Below are positions 39,347 through 52,400 of a stretch of 64,000 nucleotides of DNA, in pieces. Source of the DNA: Lingula anatina (Eukaryota > Brachiopoda > Lingulata > Lingulida > Lingulidae); NCBI RefSeq assembly GCF_001039355.2, contig NW_019774925.1, positions 238,488 through 302,487 on the forward strand, written 5' to 3'. The number at the start of each line of letters is the position of its first letter. Position 1 is the stretch's first letter. Below the pieces are notes generated by a model. It saw only the letters and a list, made by a program, of their open reading frames with translations, was not told the DNA's origin and ran no database searches. The translations under genes and the position numbers were made by a program.

Positions 39347-41194
39347 TAAAATATTATAATTTATGTCTTGTTGGCAAAGAAACTAAATCATCAAACAGAG
39401 CAGTTTCATGGACTGGTAGATGTATTTCACAAAATTCACATCATTTCGATCAGAAATGAATCAATAAATTAATATATTTATGAGAAACAGTACAACAGTA
39501 AAATATTTTATGCAGAAGCTGGTGCCTTAATTTTTTTTCTGTTTGGATTTTTTCTAAGAAACAGGTAATTTGTACTGGATAGCATGCAACAGTGCTAGTG
39601 CAGTGTTATCATCATCATCAAGTCAATTGTAAAACTGGCCATTTGGGAAATGAAGGCCATCTTTTCAATATAATTTTCCCCAAGTGTGTCTGGTCAGTAT
39701 CTTATGGTTTACAAGTGAACGGCCACCAATTATTCCAATTAGATTGGATTATCCTGGATGGATGTATACCCAAATGGATCGATGATAATGAGTTTTTCTA
39801 CAACTGGTCATGCATTGGATGTTTGTTCTTTCAAATTGTTTTGATTATGTTCACTGTGTTGCATTAATTATTTTAGTCTTAGCATACAATGGATTCACAT
39901 GATGTAATTGAATGAAGAACACAATTCTTGTTTTAAGAAATTAGCCTAAATGGCCAATCTCTCAGTAGGGTTTCTGCAGCCAAGTTAGATAAGATCTGCA
40001 TTTGTGTGATGGCAATTAACTATGTCTTGTTGTGCTTCATCTGGCTTGTATATGTCATTGCTCAGTCCCACTTACACTGATAGATTCATCTGGAAAGTAT
40101 CACTAGGCATCTAATGTCCTCATTTAGGTTCCCACCAGAAAAAAAAAGAGTTCAAAATTGTTCTTTATCCCTATATTAAAGACGCCATTGGTCAGTAGTT
40201 TTGTGAAAGAGGGAAGGGCTATTCCTTATTCCTTTATTATCCCGCAGGATAACACAGTATTTCGCTAATATGCTTTTCTCTACTTTAACGTCCTTAGGTG
40301 CATTCATCCTATTGTTCGAACTGCCAGTCGTGGGATAAGTCAGCTACAACTATATGTACTTGTCGTCATTCAAGAGCAAATTACATCTCGGCTGGGCCTT
40401 GAAGTATGATTTTGTTTATCGCTTACAGTGGACAACTTGTGCTATAACTAGTACATAATGATTGTAATGTTATATTTGCAGTGTATCCTGCATTGATGTC
40501 AACACTGATTCTCATTTTTTTGTTGGGGCAGCACTGATGGGTGTGTGCTCATATTTTGAAGGTCCATATTGGTCCAAAAAATGTATAAAAATCTCATTAG
40601 ATGCACATGCACATAAAGTGTACACTTTTTATCTCGACCCTTATTTTTTACTTATATAAATATTTTATGAGAACTGTATACAACTGATATTGCATCAGTT
40701 TAATTCAAATAAATTGTTGTAGCTCATGGTGTCATTATGCACTTTAATATCTGTGTCTAAAAATGAGATGCTGATAAAAGAGATCCTTGTTCCTTGGTTT
40801 CAAGGCATTGGCACAGTTTGTAATTATTCTCCCATGTTGTTATATCCAACAATCCATGAATAAAAAAACAATAAAAATAATAATAATAATACAGCTATCA
40901 AAACTCCCGGGTGAAAAATTTTGATACATTTCAGACACATGAGAAGAGACAAAAAAGTCGTACAAGATATCATTTGACAGTAAATGATAGCCCCAGAAAA
41001 AATGGTTTTCTATAGTATTTTGGTTATTTATCAAGATTGAATATTTTTTTAGAATAAGTAAATGTCTTTAGGAGGTCATGCACTTACATAAAAAAGACCA
41101 CTTTGTCAACACAGATTGGTATGTTCGGTTCTGGGGCAATAATTCTTATAGCTGTTTGAAAGCAATTGAAGCATTTTTTTTTTTTTTTTTTTTT
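35040..41194. other. Intergenic; nothing supported
   Basis: AT-rich. A 35-base poly-T tract lies at 39311-39345 and another T run leads into the gap at 41195. CCAAT/ATTGG motifs cluster at about 38035-38110 without other promoter evidence. No gene seen. Confidence 0.6.
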
Positions 41195-41245
41195 NNNNNN
41201 NNNNNNNNNNNNNNNNNNNNNNNNNNNNNNNNNNNNNNNNNNNNN
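41195..41245. other. Assembly gap (51 N)
   Basis: Run of N following a poly-T tract. Confidence 0.99.
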
Positions 41246-42168
41246 TTTTGCTTAGTGATTGGTCTCTGTGTTCAATCAAACACAAACTGTTATGCATTCT
41301 CTCTATGAATTTGATGAGTTATTATATTATGACGTGTAAAACAAAGAAAAATGCTTAAAGGGCAAAGCTTACCACAGTGATGACATAAAAATAAATTCAC
41401 CAACCACATAGTTTGTCAAATGTCAAATGCGTGTATGTTAATTCATATAGTAATTACTAGTGAATGTGGTAATACAATGAAATTGCTTAAACAAGTTCTT
41501 GTATTTAATTTGTATTGCATGAAAAGAACAGTATGGAAAGCAGACATGCATAATTGATGCAGTCCAGAAAAGCTGTGTGTCACCTGCTAGCAGAAATGCA
41601 GGTGTTGAATCTTGCAAATACATGTCTGTGTCATTGTTCAGTTACAGTTTGTGATTTCTACCTCATATTAGCCTGTTCACTCTGGTTTTTAAATAAAACC
41701 TTTCTCGGTCTGAAATCTGTGTTGAGATGACCAAGTAAATTCAACAGGAATTTTACTTTCAGCAATGTGGTGACATCTCCGGAGAGGAGGCTGGGAATGT
41801 AGGGGGTGGTGGGGGGTTCTTATGTTCCAGATATTGGAGTATCTGGTGAATTGATTTTGTCATCTCATGAAGATTTTAAACCTAAAATGGCTTCAGTCTA
41901 ATACATGTTATAAGTCTAATGTGTCACTAATTTGTGCTCTCCATCTTTTGACTTCATGGTAATTAGTGTTTGGTTTCAAAAGGTGGAGGTCTAATGTTTC
42001 TTTTGCATACTATGTACACAAGTTAATTTGACAACTGAATATCGCATTTTCACTTCTTGTACATTTAGATTCTGTAGCATTAAACTGACACCAAAATAAT
42101 TATCAGATTGAGTAAGACTGTGTTACTGAATATTAATACAGCCTCTTCTTTTACTTTTTTTAAAGATA

Positions 42169-43313
42169 TTTATTTCTATGATGAGTTAAGACGTAATAAA
42201 AATAAAAATTGCCAAAGCACTTGATAAACAGAGATAGTACCAGAAGAAAGATTTTTTCTTAAAACAAACAGAAAGAACACATAAAACAGTAAATATATTT
42301 TGAAAAAATAGTCAGCATTGTGACCTTTTTATTTTGTATTATTGTAAATACCATAGTATCAATAGATAGTATTAAATACAGTTCTATGTACAATTATCTT
42401 CCTATAAATATACATAATATGTACAAAAAGAGCATCACAGTGAGTGAAATTGACTCGATTCTCAGAACAACCTTGCTCATGACATTGAACACGTATATAG
42501 GGGTCTCTGGTCTTCAGCTGGGGTGTCACCATGGTAACAGTGCTTGATCATGTGATCTTTGTTCCCTTATTTGGCAGTAAGAGCTGTGTCAGCAACATAG
42601 TAGCACAGAACTTTGGCAAGACAAAAAAATATAATAAATTCCACAAACACACTTTGCTAACACTGCTTTAAGATTTTTTTTGTTGAATTTTTGTCATAAG
42701 CAAGCACCTTCACTTTCATAATAGCACAATTGATAATAATACTGATAAATGCACAAGTACAGGGCTCTATGTCGTATTCTAAAGTCTACAGGGAAACAGT
42801 GTCATTACAGATATGTCAAAAGTTGCTGGTAGGCCAGAGACCCCAGACTGTGCTTGAGTCAGAACACAATAGTGAGACAGAATAGCAGGTCACGCACATG
42901 CATATGCACCAAGTTTTCGTAAAGCATCAGACACATCAGCAAGAATGCGCTACGTCTACCTCCTACATCTTCTTCTAAAGCTTGGACTAGTTCCTTTACT
43001 TTCATTACCAATAATTTAGTTCAATAATTTAGCTTTAATTTAATTTGTCATATAACTTATTGCAGCATTTATGCAATTTGCATACTTTGTACACTGGCTT
43101 TGAGCCATCTTTATATATGATTAAGAGAGAGCATTAATCGTTCAATTAAATTACTTTAGAAAAACACAATGTTCATCAAACAATGATGATTGGACAAATT
43201 GAATAAAAAAAGTTCTAGACTGCATTTGTACAAACAAAGGCACTTTACACTATTTTTTACATTATGCATATTTTACAGCTTTGTATATCGTGAATAGAGA
43301 AGAGTCTGTGATT
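42169..43313 (-). other. Probable 3' UTR of Delta
   Basis: Non-coding sequence after the Delta stop, read on the minus strand. Poly(A) hexamers AATAAA on this strand lie at 42328-42333 and 42169-42174, suggesting a 3' UTR of about 1.0-1.15 kb. A Brd-box-like AGCTTTA is present near 42977. Motif use is inference. Confidence 0.5.
42328..42333 (-). terminator. Candidate poly(A) signal for Delta
   Basis: AATAAA on the minus strand about 0.98 kb after the stop; a second AATAAA is at 42169-42174. Confidence 0.4.
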
Positions 43314-43467
43314 TTATACTTCTGTCGCAAGCATTCCGTCCTGCGTTGTACATGTGGTAGATGGATACAGGTGCCGATGCTTTTCGTAGTCATAATATAG
43401 ATGATTGGAAGGGTCCATACTGTCAACAGTATTTTTCTCTTTCACCACATGGATGTCTTGTGTTTCA
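43314..43467 (-). CDS. Delta: Delta exon 10: C-terminal tail with PDZ ligand
   Basis: The acceptor tttcag ends at 43468. Encodes [20 protein letters not shown] and on to DGMLATEV, stop at 43316-43314. The ATEV terminus is the conserved Delta PDZ-binding motif, and its recovery in frame supports the last splice. Confidence 0.94.
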
Positions 43468-46400
43468 CTGAAAAATACAAAATAAAAAGCTGAATTAGCA
43501 TTTGAGTCCAGAATATGCAAAGAAGGTAGGACAACATTAGGCAATGTGCTTGTTATGCCAAGCCTCACCTTTGTTAAATCATCAATATTATATTGAGCTG
43601 TCTTCAGTAATCGCTACGCCAGAACTTAAAGCACCACACTTAGGCCCTGTCTGGTCAATACATCTCAAGTTACTTTCATCAGTATATGTCTCAAAGGTGA
43701 TAAATAAAAGCAACACCTTTATATCAGTTTTAAGAGACTTTTAACCACATAATGTTTCTAATATGCTTTATCCTTTGTCATTTACAATTCCTATTAAGTC
43801 TATTTAAAATAAGCAAATTGAATTTTTTCTCAATGCTTCTAAGGCAAGAGCTATTTACTTTGCATTGACCAATTGCAGATTCAAGTGCCAAATACAAAAG
43901 CAGTATGGATTTCCATTGTTAAATTAGTCTTATTAGCTAGTATTCATTTGAAGTAAAGGTACATATATTAGGAATCGATAGAACAAAGCACAAAATGATA
44001 ATTACCTAATATCGACTACTGTAGATTCAATGGACATGGCATCGCTGTCTACCTTTTTATATTGCTTCTTTGACTTAGTGTCTATGATGATAGAGTCTAA
44101 CGAGTTTTCCTCGTTTGAATTGTTATTGTCTTTAAAGTTTTTGTTGGTACTTTTTTCTAAGTTGTGCTGCTTTGAGTTTGCAGCTTTTGGACTGAAGTCT
44201 ATTTCTTCATTTGTCACTTTTGATGAAAGTGGTTTGGATGGAAAACTGTTTAATATGTTTTTCTGTATACACTGCTTATTGTTCATACTGTTTGCTTCGT
44301 TCTGTTCGGCTTCCACACTCTTTTCATTTCTGGACTTCTTGCACAAGAAGAAGATGACAACAAAGATTATTATAACAATGGGGATCCCAGCTCCAAGGCA
44401 AACAATGAGAACTATCTGCTGCATAGTTAGAGAATCATCTTCCTCGTCACTCTTGACTTGGCTGGCTGGTGTTTTACTATTTACTGTGCTTCCTGACTCA
44501 ACTGGTGTCTCGTTGTTTGTCACTGGTGAAGCAGTAGCTGTAGTTTCTGTACAGTCCCTTCCATAGAAACCAGTCGGGCATGAACATTCATACTCAGCAA
44601 CTCTATCTCTGCATGTTCCACCATTTTTGCATGGGGATGAAGCACAGTCATCGATGTTTTGAGAACAAGTAGTGCCAGTAAATCCAGGTGCACATGTGCA
44701 CTTGAAGCTGTTGACCACTTCGATGCATGTGCCTCCATTTGCACAAGGTGCAGTGATACAGAAATTAACAGTAGTTTCGCAAACTGGTCCAACAAATCCG
44801 GGGAGGCATTGACACCTATAATTATTGTCTTCATCTATACACTGTCCTCCGTTCATGCATGGGTTGTTTTCGCAGTTATTGTAGTTAATTTCACATGTTA
44901 GACCACTAAATCCAGCAGGGCATACACAACGAAAGCCGTCCAATTCATCCACACATCTTGCATCTGAAGAACAAACAAAAATAGATAAATGACATTATTC
45001 AAGAGTATTGTCATTTTTATTGTTTTAATTAAAGGCAGGCAAATGACATTAATTTATTTTTTCCATTGATATTTTTCCCATTCTTAGTAGAAATAGTAGC
45101 AGCTATCCTCTGCGGCAGTCATTGAATCACAATAGAAAGTGTTTATTGACCATGCAAGAAAGAAGATTAGTGAGTGCACTAAGTAGCATAAGAAGCTTAT
45201 TGCTAAAGACTGGCAATTTCCATCATCTTCAGTTGAAAGAAAATCTATATAAACAGCTATCATGGACAAGTTGTGGATATTAGTAGTAAGTTTCATTGTA
45301 GTAAATAGCTCTGTAGTACGATGCAAGAGTTGAGGGAAAAGGTCTGCAGATAATACCAAATTGTATTACTGTTGGGAAAGTAATCATGATTAAGAAGAAA
45401 TAAAATTTCCTTTGAGCAGATGTGATCCTTGATTTTTTTTCCTTTTCCTTTTTTTTTTCTATCCAGCCACCTGCCAGTGTAACTTGACCGGCATGACAGT
45501 TTGAGTTATGTAATGAAGAACTGTCAAAGTTATAATCAATTGCCTTTGGATATGAATTTGCAAGGGACTTGAATGAAGACCTCTGCAAATGTCACTCCAT
45601 ACCTAAATGTTTCATTCCAGGTGAAATATTGCCTGGGACTTATTAATGTTTCTATGCTTCCATAGCTACTGAACAAGACCACTAAAACAATAATGTGGTC
45701 AATTGCTGATAAAGCTCTTCATACACAACTGCTTGTTCTCATAAGCCATGTGATAGGAAGAGAGAGACACATTTACAGCAAACCCATTCATTGTTTTCTA
45801 TGAGCCTGACATTAACATGCTTTCTGGGACAATGGCATATGCCTTTGAAATTATATTATATTTCTAAGTGATCTATTGACAGCTGGTTAGGATTGCCAGT
45901 AATTGCAAGCAGTTGCATAATAGAACATGCTACATCAATTAAAACCACCCTTCAGTTGAAGCTAGATAAAATTTTCAATATCCCAGAAGTTCCCTATCTT
46001 GCTGTGCACAGCTTGTGCGTGAAAACTGAATGTCATATTTCATTCCGTGTGCCATGTCTAGTTGCATGTACTAAGTACTGAGTCAACTCATTTTTACCTA
46101 GTGAAGATTAACAAACCATGCTTCTTGCCAGCATTATTCATATTCATTGTGTACTGACATTATCAAAAGCCTAGGTCGGGAGTGAAAGCACGCTGCCATG
46201 TTTGAGTTCAGTGTAATTCTGTGATTGGTATAGGATGTCACTAAATAATGTAGATACACTATGAAGATTTCTGTCTTTTTCAATGGCCATTCACAGTGCC
46301 CCAATCACAGGCATTTTACCGAATGAAAAAATGCTCTTGATGAATTGACTTTTTTATTGTGATCAGTAATAAGCAAATGGTACTTGATATGGTATATGTC

Positions 46401-49400
46401 ACACAGACCACTATTTACCAAGCAAGCAATGAAATGCCAGTGGGGATTCTTTTATTTATGTAACTCCATTGACTCATCAAATATTAAATAATTATAATAG
46501 GTGGAAAAGGGTTTGTACTAGTATTTAACATATAACTTACTGTTTTTGCAAGGGTTGGACTGGCATTCATTAATTTCATTTTCGCAGTTAGTTCCCGTGT
46601 ATCCAGCCTGGCACATGCACATGTACGAGTCGCCAACATCGCGACACACCCCTTGGTTCTTGCACGGTAACGCAGAACAGCTTGTTGCTGTTGACTCACA
46701 GTGGTAACCATGGAAACCCGGTGGGCACATGCACCTGTAACTGGTTCCAAGGTCCTGAAAAATAAAAAATGCAAGCAATTAATATATGAATACAACAAAA
46801 AAGAGCTGTATTAGTATTAATATTAATTTGATATGCAGGAGATGCTCCATCCCACATCACAGACTTCTAATATTTTCATTATTATTACTCAGAAGACCTG
46901 CATGGACTATTTACCGGATAAGCGAACAACGACCAGTTATGAGAGACTACTCTCTAGATATATTTTCATCACTTGCATAGTGCTCTGTCACTATAGTAAT
47001 GCCACTCCAGTGTCCTTTTACAGCAATTTATCATGATTGATAAGGCATTGCCTGGGAAAATTTTTAATTCTTGAGTAATCAGCACACAGGCTTAATGAAA
47101 GCTTTGGTGATGATACTGTGCATAAATGATGTATTGCTGTCTGGAATTACTACCAATAGCGTGAGGGAGAGGAGAGTAGAAACCAGGGTTCTTTCATGCA
47201 GATTATTCTTTTAGTTTATTATTTATTCTAAAACTGATAAAACAATAAATTCTAAAATCAATGATATATTGGCCAAAAAAGTGAGTAGTTTCTTTTTATT
47301 AATCCTTTTACTATTTTTATTTCTAGAATAATTTATACTCACTTGACAAGTCCCTCCATTTGCACAAGGTTGACGGTGACAGTCGTCAACCTCTATCTCG
47401 CAGTTTGTCCCTGTGAATCCTATGGGACATGTACAGGTGTAGCTGCCCTGCCCAGTATTGGTGCATGTTGCACTGTTCTTACACGGCTGATGATGTGTAC
47501 AGAAGTTGAGATCTAGAAATGAATAAAAACAAAAATGTTAATTTATATTAATTTTTCACATTTCAAACCGGCATGAGAGAGAGATTAAATAGCACAGGTG
47601 ATGCCTGTTTGAGAAGCATTTGTAGGTGAACATCAGACCGTAATCGATGTGCCATCTGTGCATGTTATCATTCTGTCCTCCACATTCCGTAGAAAAAATC
47701 ATGCACGATTCAGTAATTGAATCATTTAGATGACCAGCTATTCATTACCACGAGAGGTTTTGTCTATGAATGATTTGTGTACATGTAGTAGCAATGGATA
47801 CTAGAGTGTGAAATGCTATCAGGAAAGTGAGAGTAGGCAACATTCAAATTAATTCTTTATGAATTTCTGCAGAAGCAAGATTGATGCTTGCGCCAGATGA
47901 TGATAATATGGTTAGGGATTTGGCTCTGTGCCAAGAAGCTCTCATTCATTGCACTGCTTACTAGGATACTACTTGACTAAATGCACTACACAGCAGCTTC
48001 TGCGTTGCAAACTCTTACCACAAATCATGTTGAAGTTATCATTTAAGGAAATGTAAGAGGTAGCCAAATTACTGGAAAAGGTTGCCTGTCTTGTAATTTG
48101 TGATCTGTTCTGCAGGTTTGAGTATATGAATGAGGCTTTTTTGTAAATTGGCTGTTTAAGAGTTTTCGAAGATTAAGCAACTGCCCTTTAAGTACTCCTT
48201 ACTAAGGTTTGAGAATTTCTTTGAATTTCACCTCACCTTGGTTGCAGAAGGATCCACCCCAGCCTTCTTCACAGTTGCACTGAAAAGCTTCATTACAAGT
48301 CCCATGATTGGTATCGCAACCCGGGTACACCACACATTCATCACAAAAGCGCCCTTGCCAACCCAAACGACATCTAAAAAAAAAACAAAAAGAATAAATA
48401 AATGTAAAATGTGGTAACTATAACAGTATTTAAAAAATGTGCAGAAAAAGAATAAAACCTAACATTAAAAATATAACAAATTAAATGCAAGTTGATCTTT
48501 CATTAAATAATTAAATTTCAAGAGTCTTTATTTCCTTTTGTTTCATATATGATAGATATATTTAACATTACTCAGTGCCCTACATATGTATTCATCATAT
48601 TGCTACATATCCATACAGGATCACCAGCATATCATGTCATGTTAATGAATAATAAATATTTCGACCACAACTATAGCTTTCTAGGTCACCACGTCTTTGT
48701 GATAGAGCAAATGACAGCCTCCACCTATTGATGGCTCAACGAAATCTTTCTTATGCTGATTAGAGTTGCAATTAAACCTGTGTGAACCCAAAAAGGATAA
48801 AGAATACGGGAAATGTGCCTGATCTTTTCTCGATCTTGTGGAATTAATGTTGCACTGGCAGGCTTTTATTAGAAATCACAGCTCCCTCCTTTTGTTCTGA
48901 GTAGAGTGGATGATGACAGTGCTGGATTAGCAGCTACCAGGCAGGGACATACATTGAAGCTTATCACACAGGTGTATACACTTATACTACCACTTCCTAT
49001 ACTAGATTGCATCTCTGCCTAGGGCCAATTTTGCATAGACAACAACAGTTAACCTCGAGAGTAAAAAAAATCTACCCTCCCCTGTGACCAATTAAAATAT
49101 TTCAAAGTGAATAATTTAAATGATTACCAAAAAGCAATTTAATGTTAGGGAAAAAATCGCCAATGCTTAACTTTTAGGTGAGCTGTCACTTTATAACCCA
49201 AAATTATTTCGCAGCATTTTTCCCACCAGAAATGGAGTGCAAGATGAAAATATTTACCGAAAGAAATATTAATGGACTTTATTTTTAGACTCATGGCTGC
49301 GCTATACTTTAGTATTAACACTGGGCCTCCAGGTGATTTCGGCGTTAATTACCTAGAATTGATAGTTGTATGTTATCTGGGGAAGGAGAAAATTGCTAAT

Positions 49401-52400
49401 CCTTAGTTACAACTACGAGCCCTGTAGTATTTGCACCCCATGCACCTTACATAAAGGTGGAGAGATTTACGTCAGTCAATTGAACTCGCGCCTAGTAAAC
49501 CACAGTTTGTTCATTACTCCTGCCTCAGCTCCCAATTCATGCTTTATTCCAACTAGTCTGATGTAATTATCAACATTACTACTTACATGCACTCGTTTGG
49601 ATTGGTGCACGTCCCATGCTCGGAGTGGCAGCCAGACAAACATATAGCTGGAAAAAATAAAGAAAAGAAAAATTTAGCAAAGTCGAAGTTTATCTCACAC
49701 TCAGAAGGTGGCGAGTAGTAATAAGAGCTCCTTTATCAGAAGAACAAGCTTACATGAGAGACGAGCCTTTCACGCTTATCCGAAATCGCCAGCTCAAATT
49801 TCTCAGTCATTTATTTCGAGTGGGTTTATTAGAGAAACGAAGTTTCTTTTCTGTTGCTTAATAATTCATAAACGTGTATTGTTTTCATTGTCTGACAGTG
49901 TTTTACTAAACATTGTTATCGATGAAGCGATTCTTCGCTTTGCAGGTAAGTCACTTGAGAACGACGGGCCGAAGCGGTTACATTGCACTCTTTGACTCGG
50001 GGACTAAAGACCACAGAGTGTTTACCAAACGTACGCAGGAATCGATGGCTAACGAAAGCCACAGTCTATACAAGATCGATGAAGAAAAACTTGTGGCGTT
50101 TTAGTCACCATACCCTAACGCCGTCCAAATTATTGGTTCGATGTGGATGTTAAGAGACGGCTTTTGTGCAGGAAACACGACCCCGGGTTGCTGTTTGTTT
50201 AATCTTTCGGAAAATTTCACCGACCTGTCTTTTGATGCCCAGGGCTTTCATTAGCGTAACTTGCGGTTATCTTTCAGAAAATATAAGTGCAATATACTAC
50301 AAAACCCGAAGTTCGCGTTCTAGTTCACTTGCAATTGTACGCAGTTAAGGCTAATTTCCGTTTCATTTGGTGGAAAGTTATTTCACATAATTTTGATGTT
50401 TGCTTTCGTGATATATATTACTGTCTTTGAACTTGGTTTATAATTACATATTGTGAATGAATTTAAGTAGCGATGTCTATCAAAGCAACGCGAACGTTTC
50501 GTATTTTATTTTCTTGTTTACGCTCATCTGAGTTAAAACAAAAAGTTTCTTATTTATTTTCTTTATTAATAATGTCTTTGAAAGCAAATGTGTAGTATCA
50601 ATCATTAGAGGACACCAAAGGCAGCTGGCAGGGACTATATAGAGTAGCTGTTCTTTGACAGCTGCAGCAAGAATATATATTACGAGCCAGCTGTCAATTT
50701 ACCTCGTACACAACAATGAAGAGGCGCGTGGCGCTCCGCTACTACCTTTGTTCTCGAGTCGAGGGAGACCTAATCCTATGAAAAAGTCCCCCTGTATCAA
50801 CTCGCACCTTTAGATTTAGGGGCATCTGGTCATGAGGGTTGAGACAATGGTCACTGATAAGGCCACAGCTGTGTTACGGAATCCTGTGGTCAAAAATTAG
50901 AGCATTACGTCCAGGTTATACTGGCCGACCACGTGACCTCCTACACAAAACCGCAAGCACGCTCACTTGTTTGTAGCGACGGAAAGAATTTAATGAAAAG
51001 TTGATAAACTGAACTATTTTGGTCGATTACTACCTTATACTGCGCAGATCTAAAGCCTAAACAATATTAGGGAAAATATGTAGATTAACAGAGAGATTAG
51101 TATTTGAAATGGGGTCTCCAAAGTCCCAATGTGTGTGAACCGACAGGTGTAGGCCTCGTCTACCAATCTAACACACCATTTGTACGAATGCACTTATTTC
51201 TGTCTTTCAGTCACTTTGTTGTCAAGCTGTTCTGGGTCAGCAAACATCTGACACATGGGGACATTTCTCTTACAGAACTAAAGCCATGGCAACCCTGTCT
51301 TGCTATATAGAGGTGTACGATGCATTGAAGCGTTGTAACACGGTTCCATGAAGAAAGTATATACCACCCGACTTAAGCCACGCGACCGGCTTGATGCCAA
51401 GATAGAGCGACCACGCTTCGGGGAGACCTTTGTAATGTCTACTCGTCTTTCTATATACACACTGTCACTACAGCAGTGGTAAAGAACGGATTAAATAAGC
51501 ACAGGGCTTGGCTCTGCGTAACGACCTGTTGTTCTGTGACACAAGGAGTCTTTTGATCTCTGGCATAAATTCATAACGATTAAAACGGGGGAATTATTGA
51601 CTTTTTCTGTCAAGCGGCCCGGGGTAGAGCGTGCGCTCTTTGTCAATTATTGATGGCAGGGGTTTGTGTCTGTGCAACGGACAATGACCAAACGGGTGTG
51701 GGAAATGGCGAGGTTCTCACGCCAAGGGGACGTACACTATTATGACCCAACCTTTGTGAATCACAACGCGTTCTAGACGTGATCTATCTTGGGATTAAAG
51801 ACACAAGTCTTGAAAATGTACTGATGGACAGTCCCGATTAGTGGTCTTTAAGTTTAAGGCAACTAGAAAGGGATTCCAAAAATTTCTTCCTCTAATAAAA
51901 CTGTTCTCAGCTACATACTTGCGATAAAAAATGAATGAATGAGAGGGAAGCGTTACTTAAACCTAACTTGAAGATTTTTTGTTAGCAAGTGGCAAGTTTA
52001 ATTTCACCTTGTAAATATTTGGCAAAGACTAATGACTACCAGGAGCATCCGCCTGCCAGCTATGTTATTCCGCCGTGATGTGGCTCGGGTAAGGGACATG
52101 AATGAAAGGGAAGAGACCGGTGACAAATTGATTGACATGGGTAGACATTAGTGAAGAACAGGCAAGACGTCTAAATTGCAGTTCCTGTGACTAGGCGACG
52201 CGGAGATTGCAATACGAGGGGCCGTTGTCAGACGCCATAATTGGGAAACCCTCCCTTGTCAGCTTGTTTTAATGACGTAATCCTTTATGGCATCGCGTCT
52301 TGACAGCTGGTCATTGGGCAGTTAACTTTGCTGATGGGGGGCTAATTGTCCTGGGGCAGGTGCGTTAATTCTGGACGAAGGTGCTACTTGACTACGTGAG

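Noticed and set aside
40310-40330. GTTCGAACT resembling a tRNA B box
   Set aside because: No A box or cloverleaf can be built around it.
44030-44566. 178-codon plus-strand open frame over Delta exon 9
   Set aside because: Antisense shadow of the Delta transmembrane and tail coding sequence.
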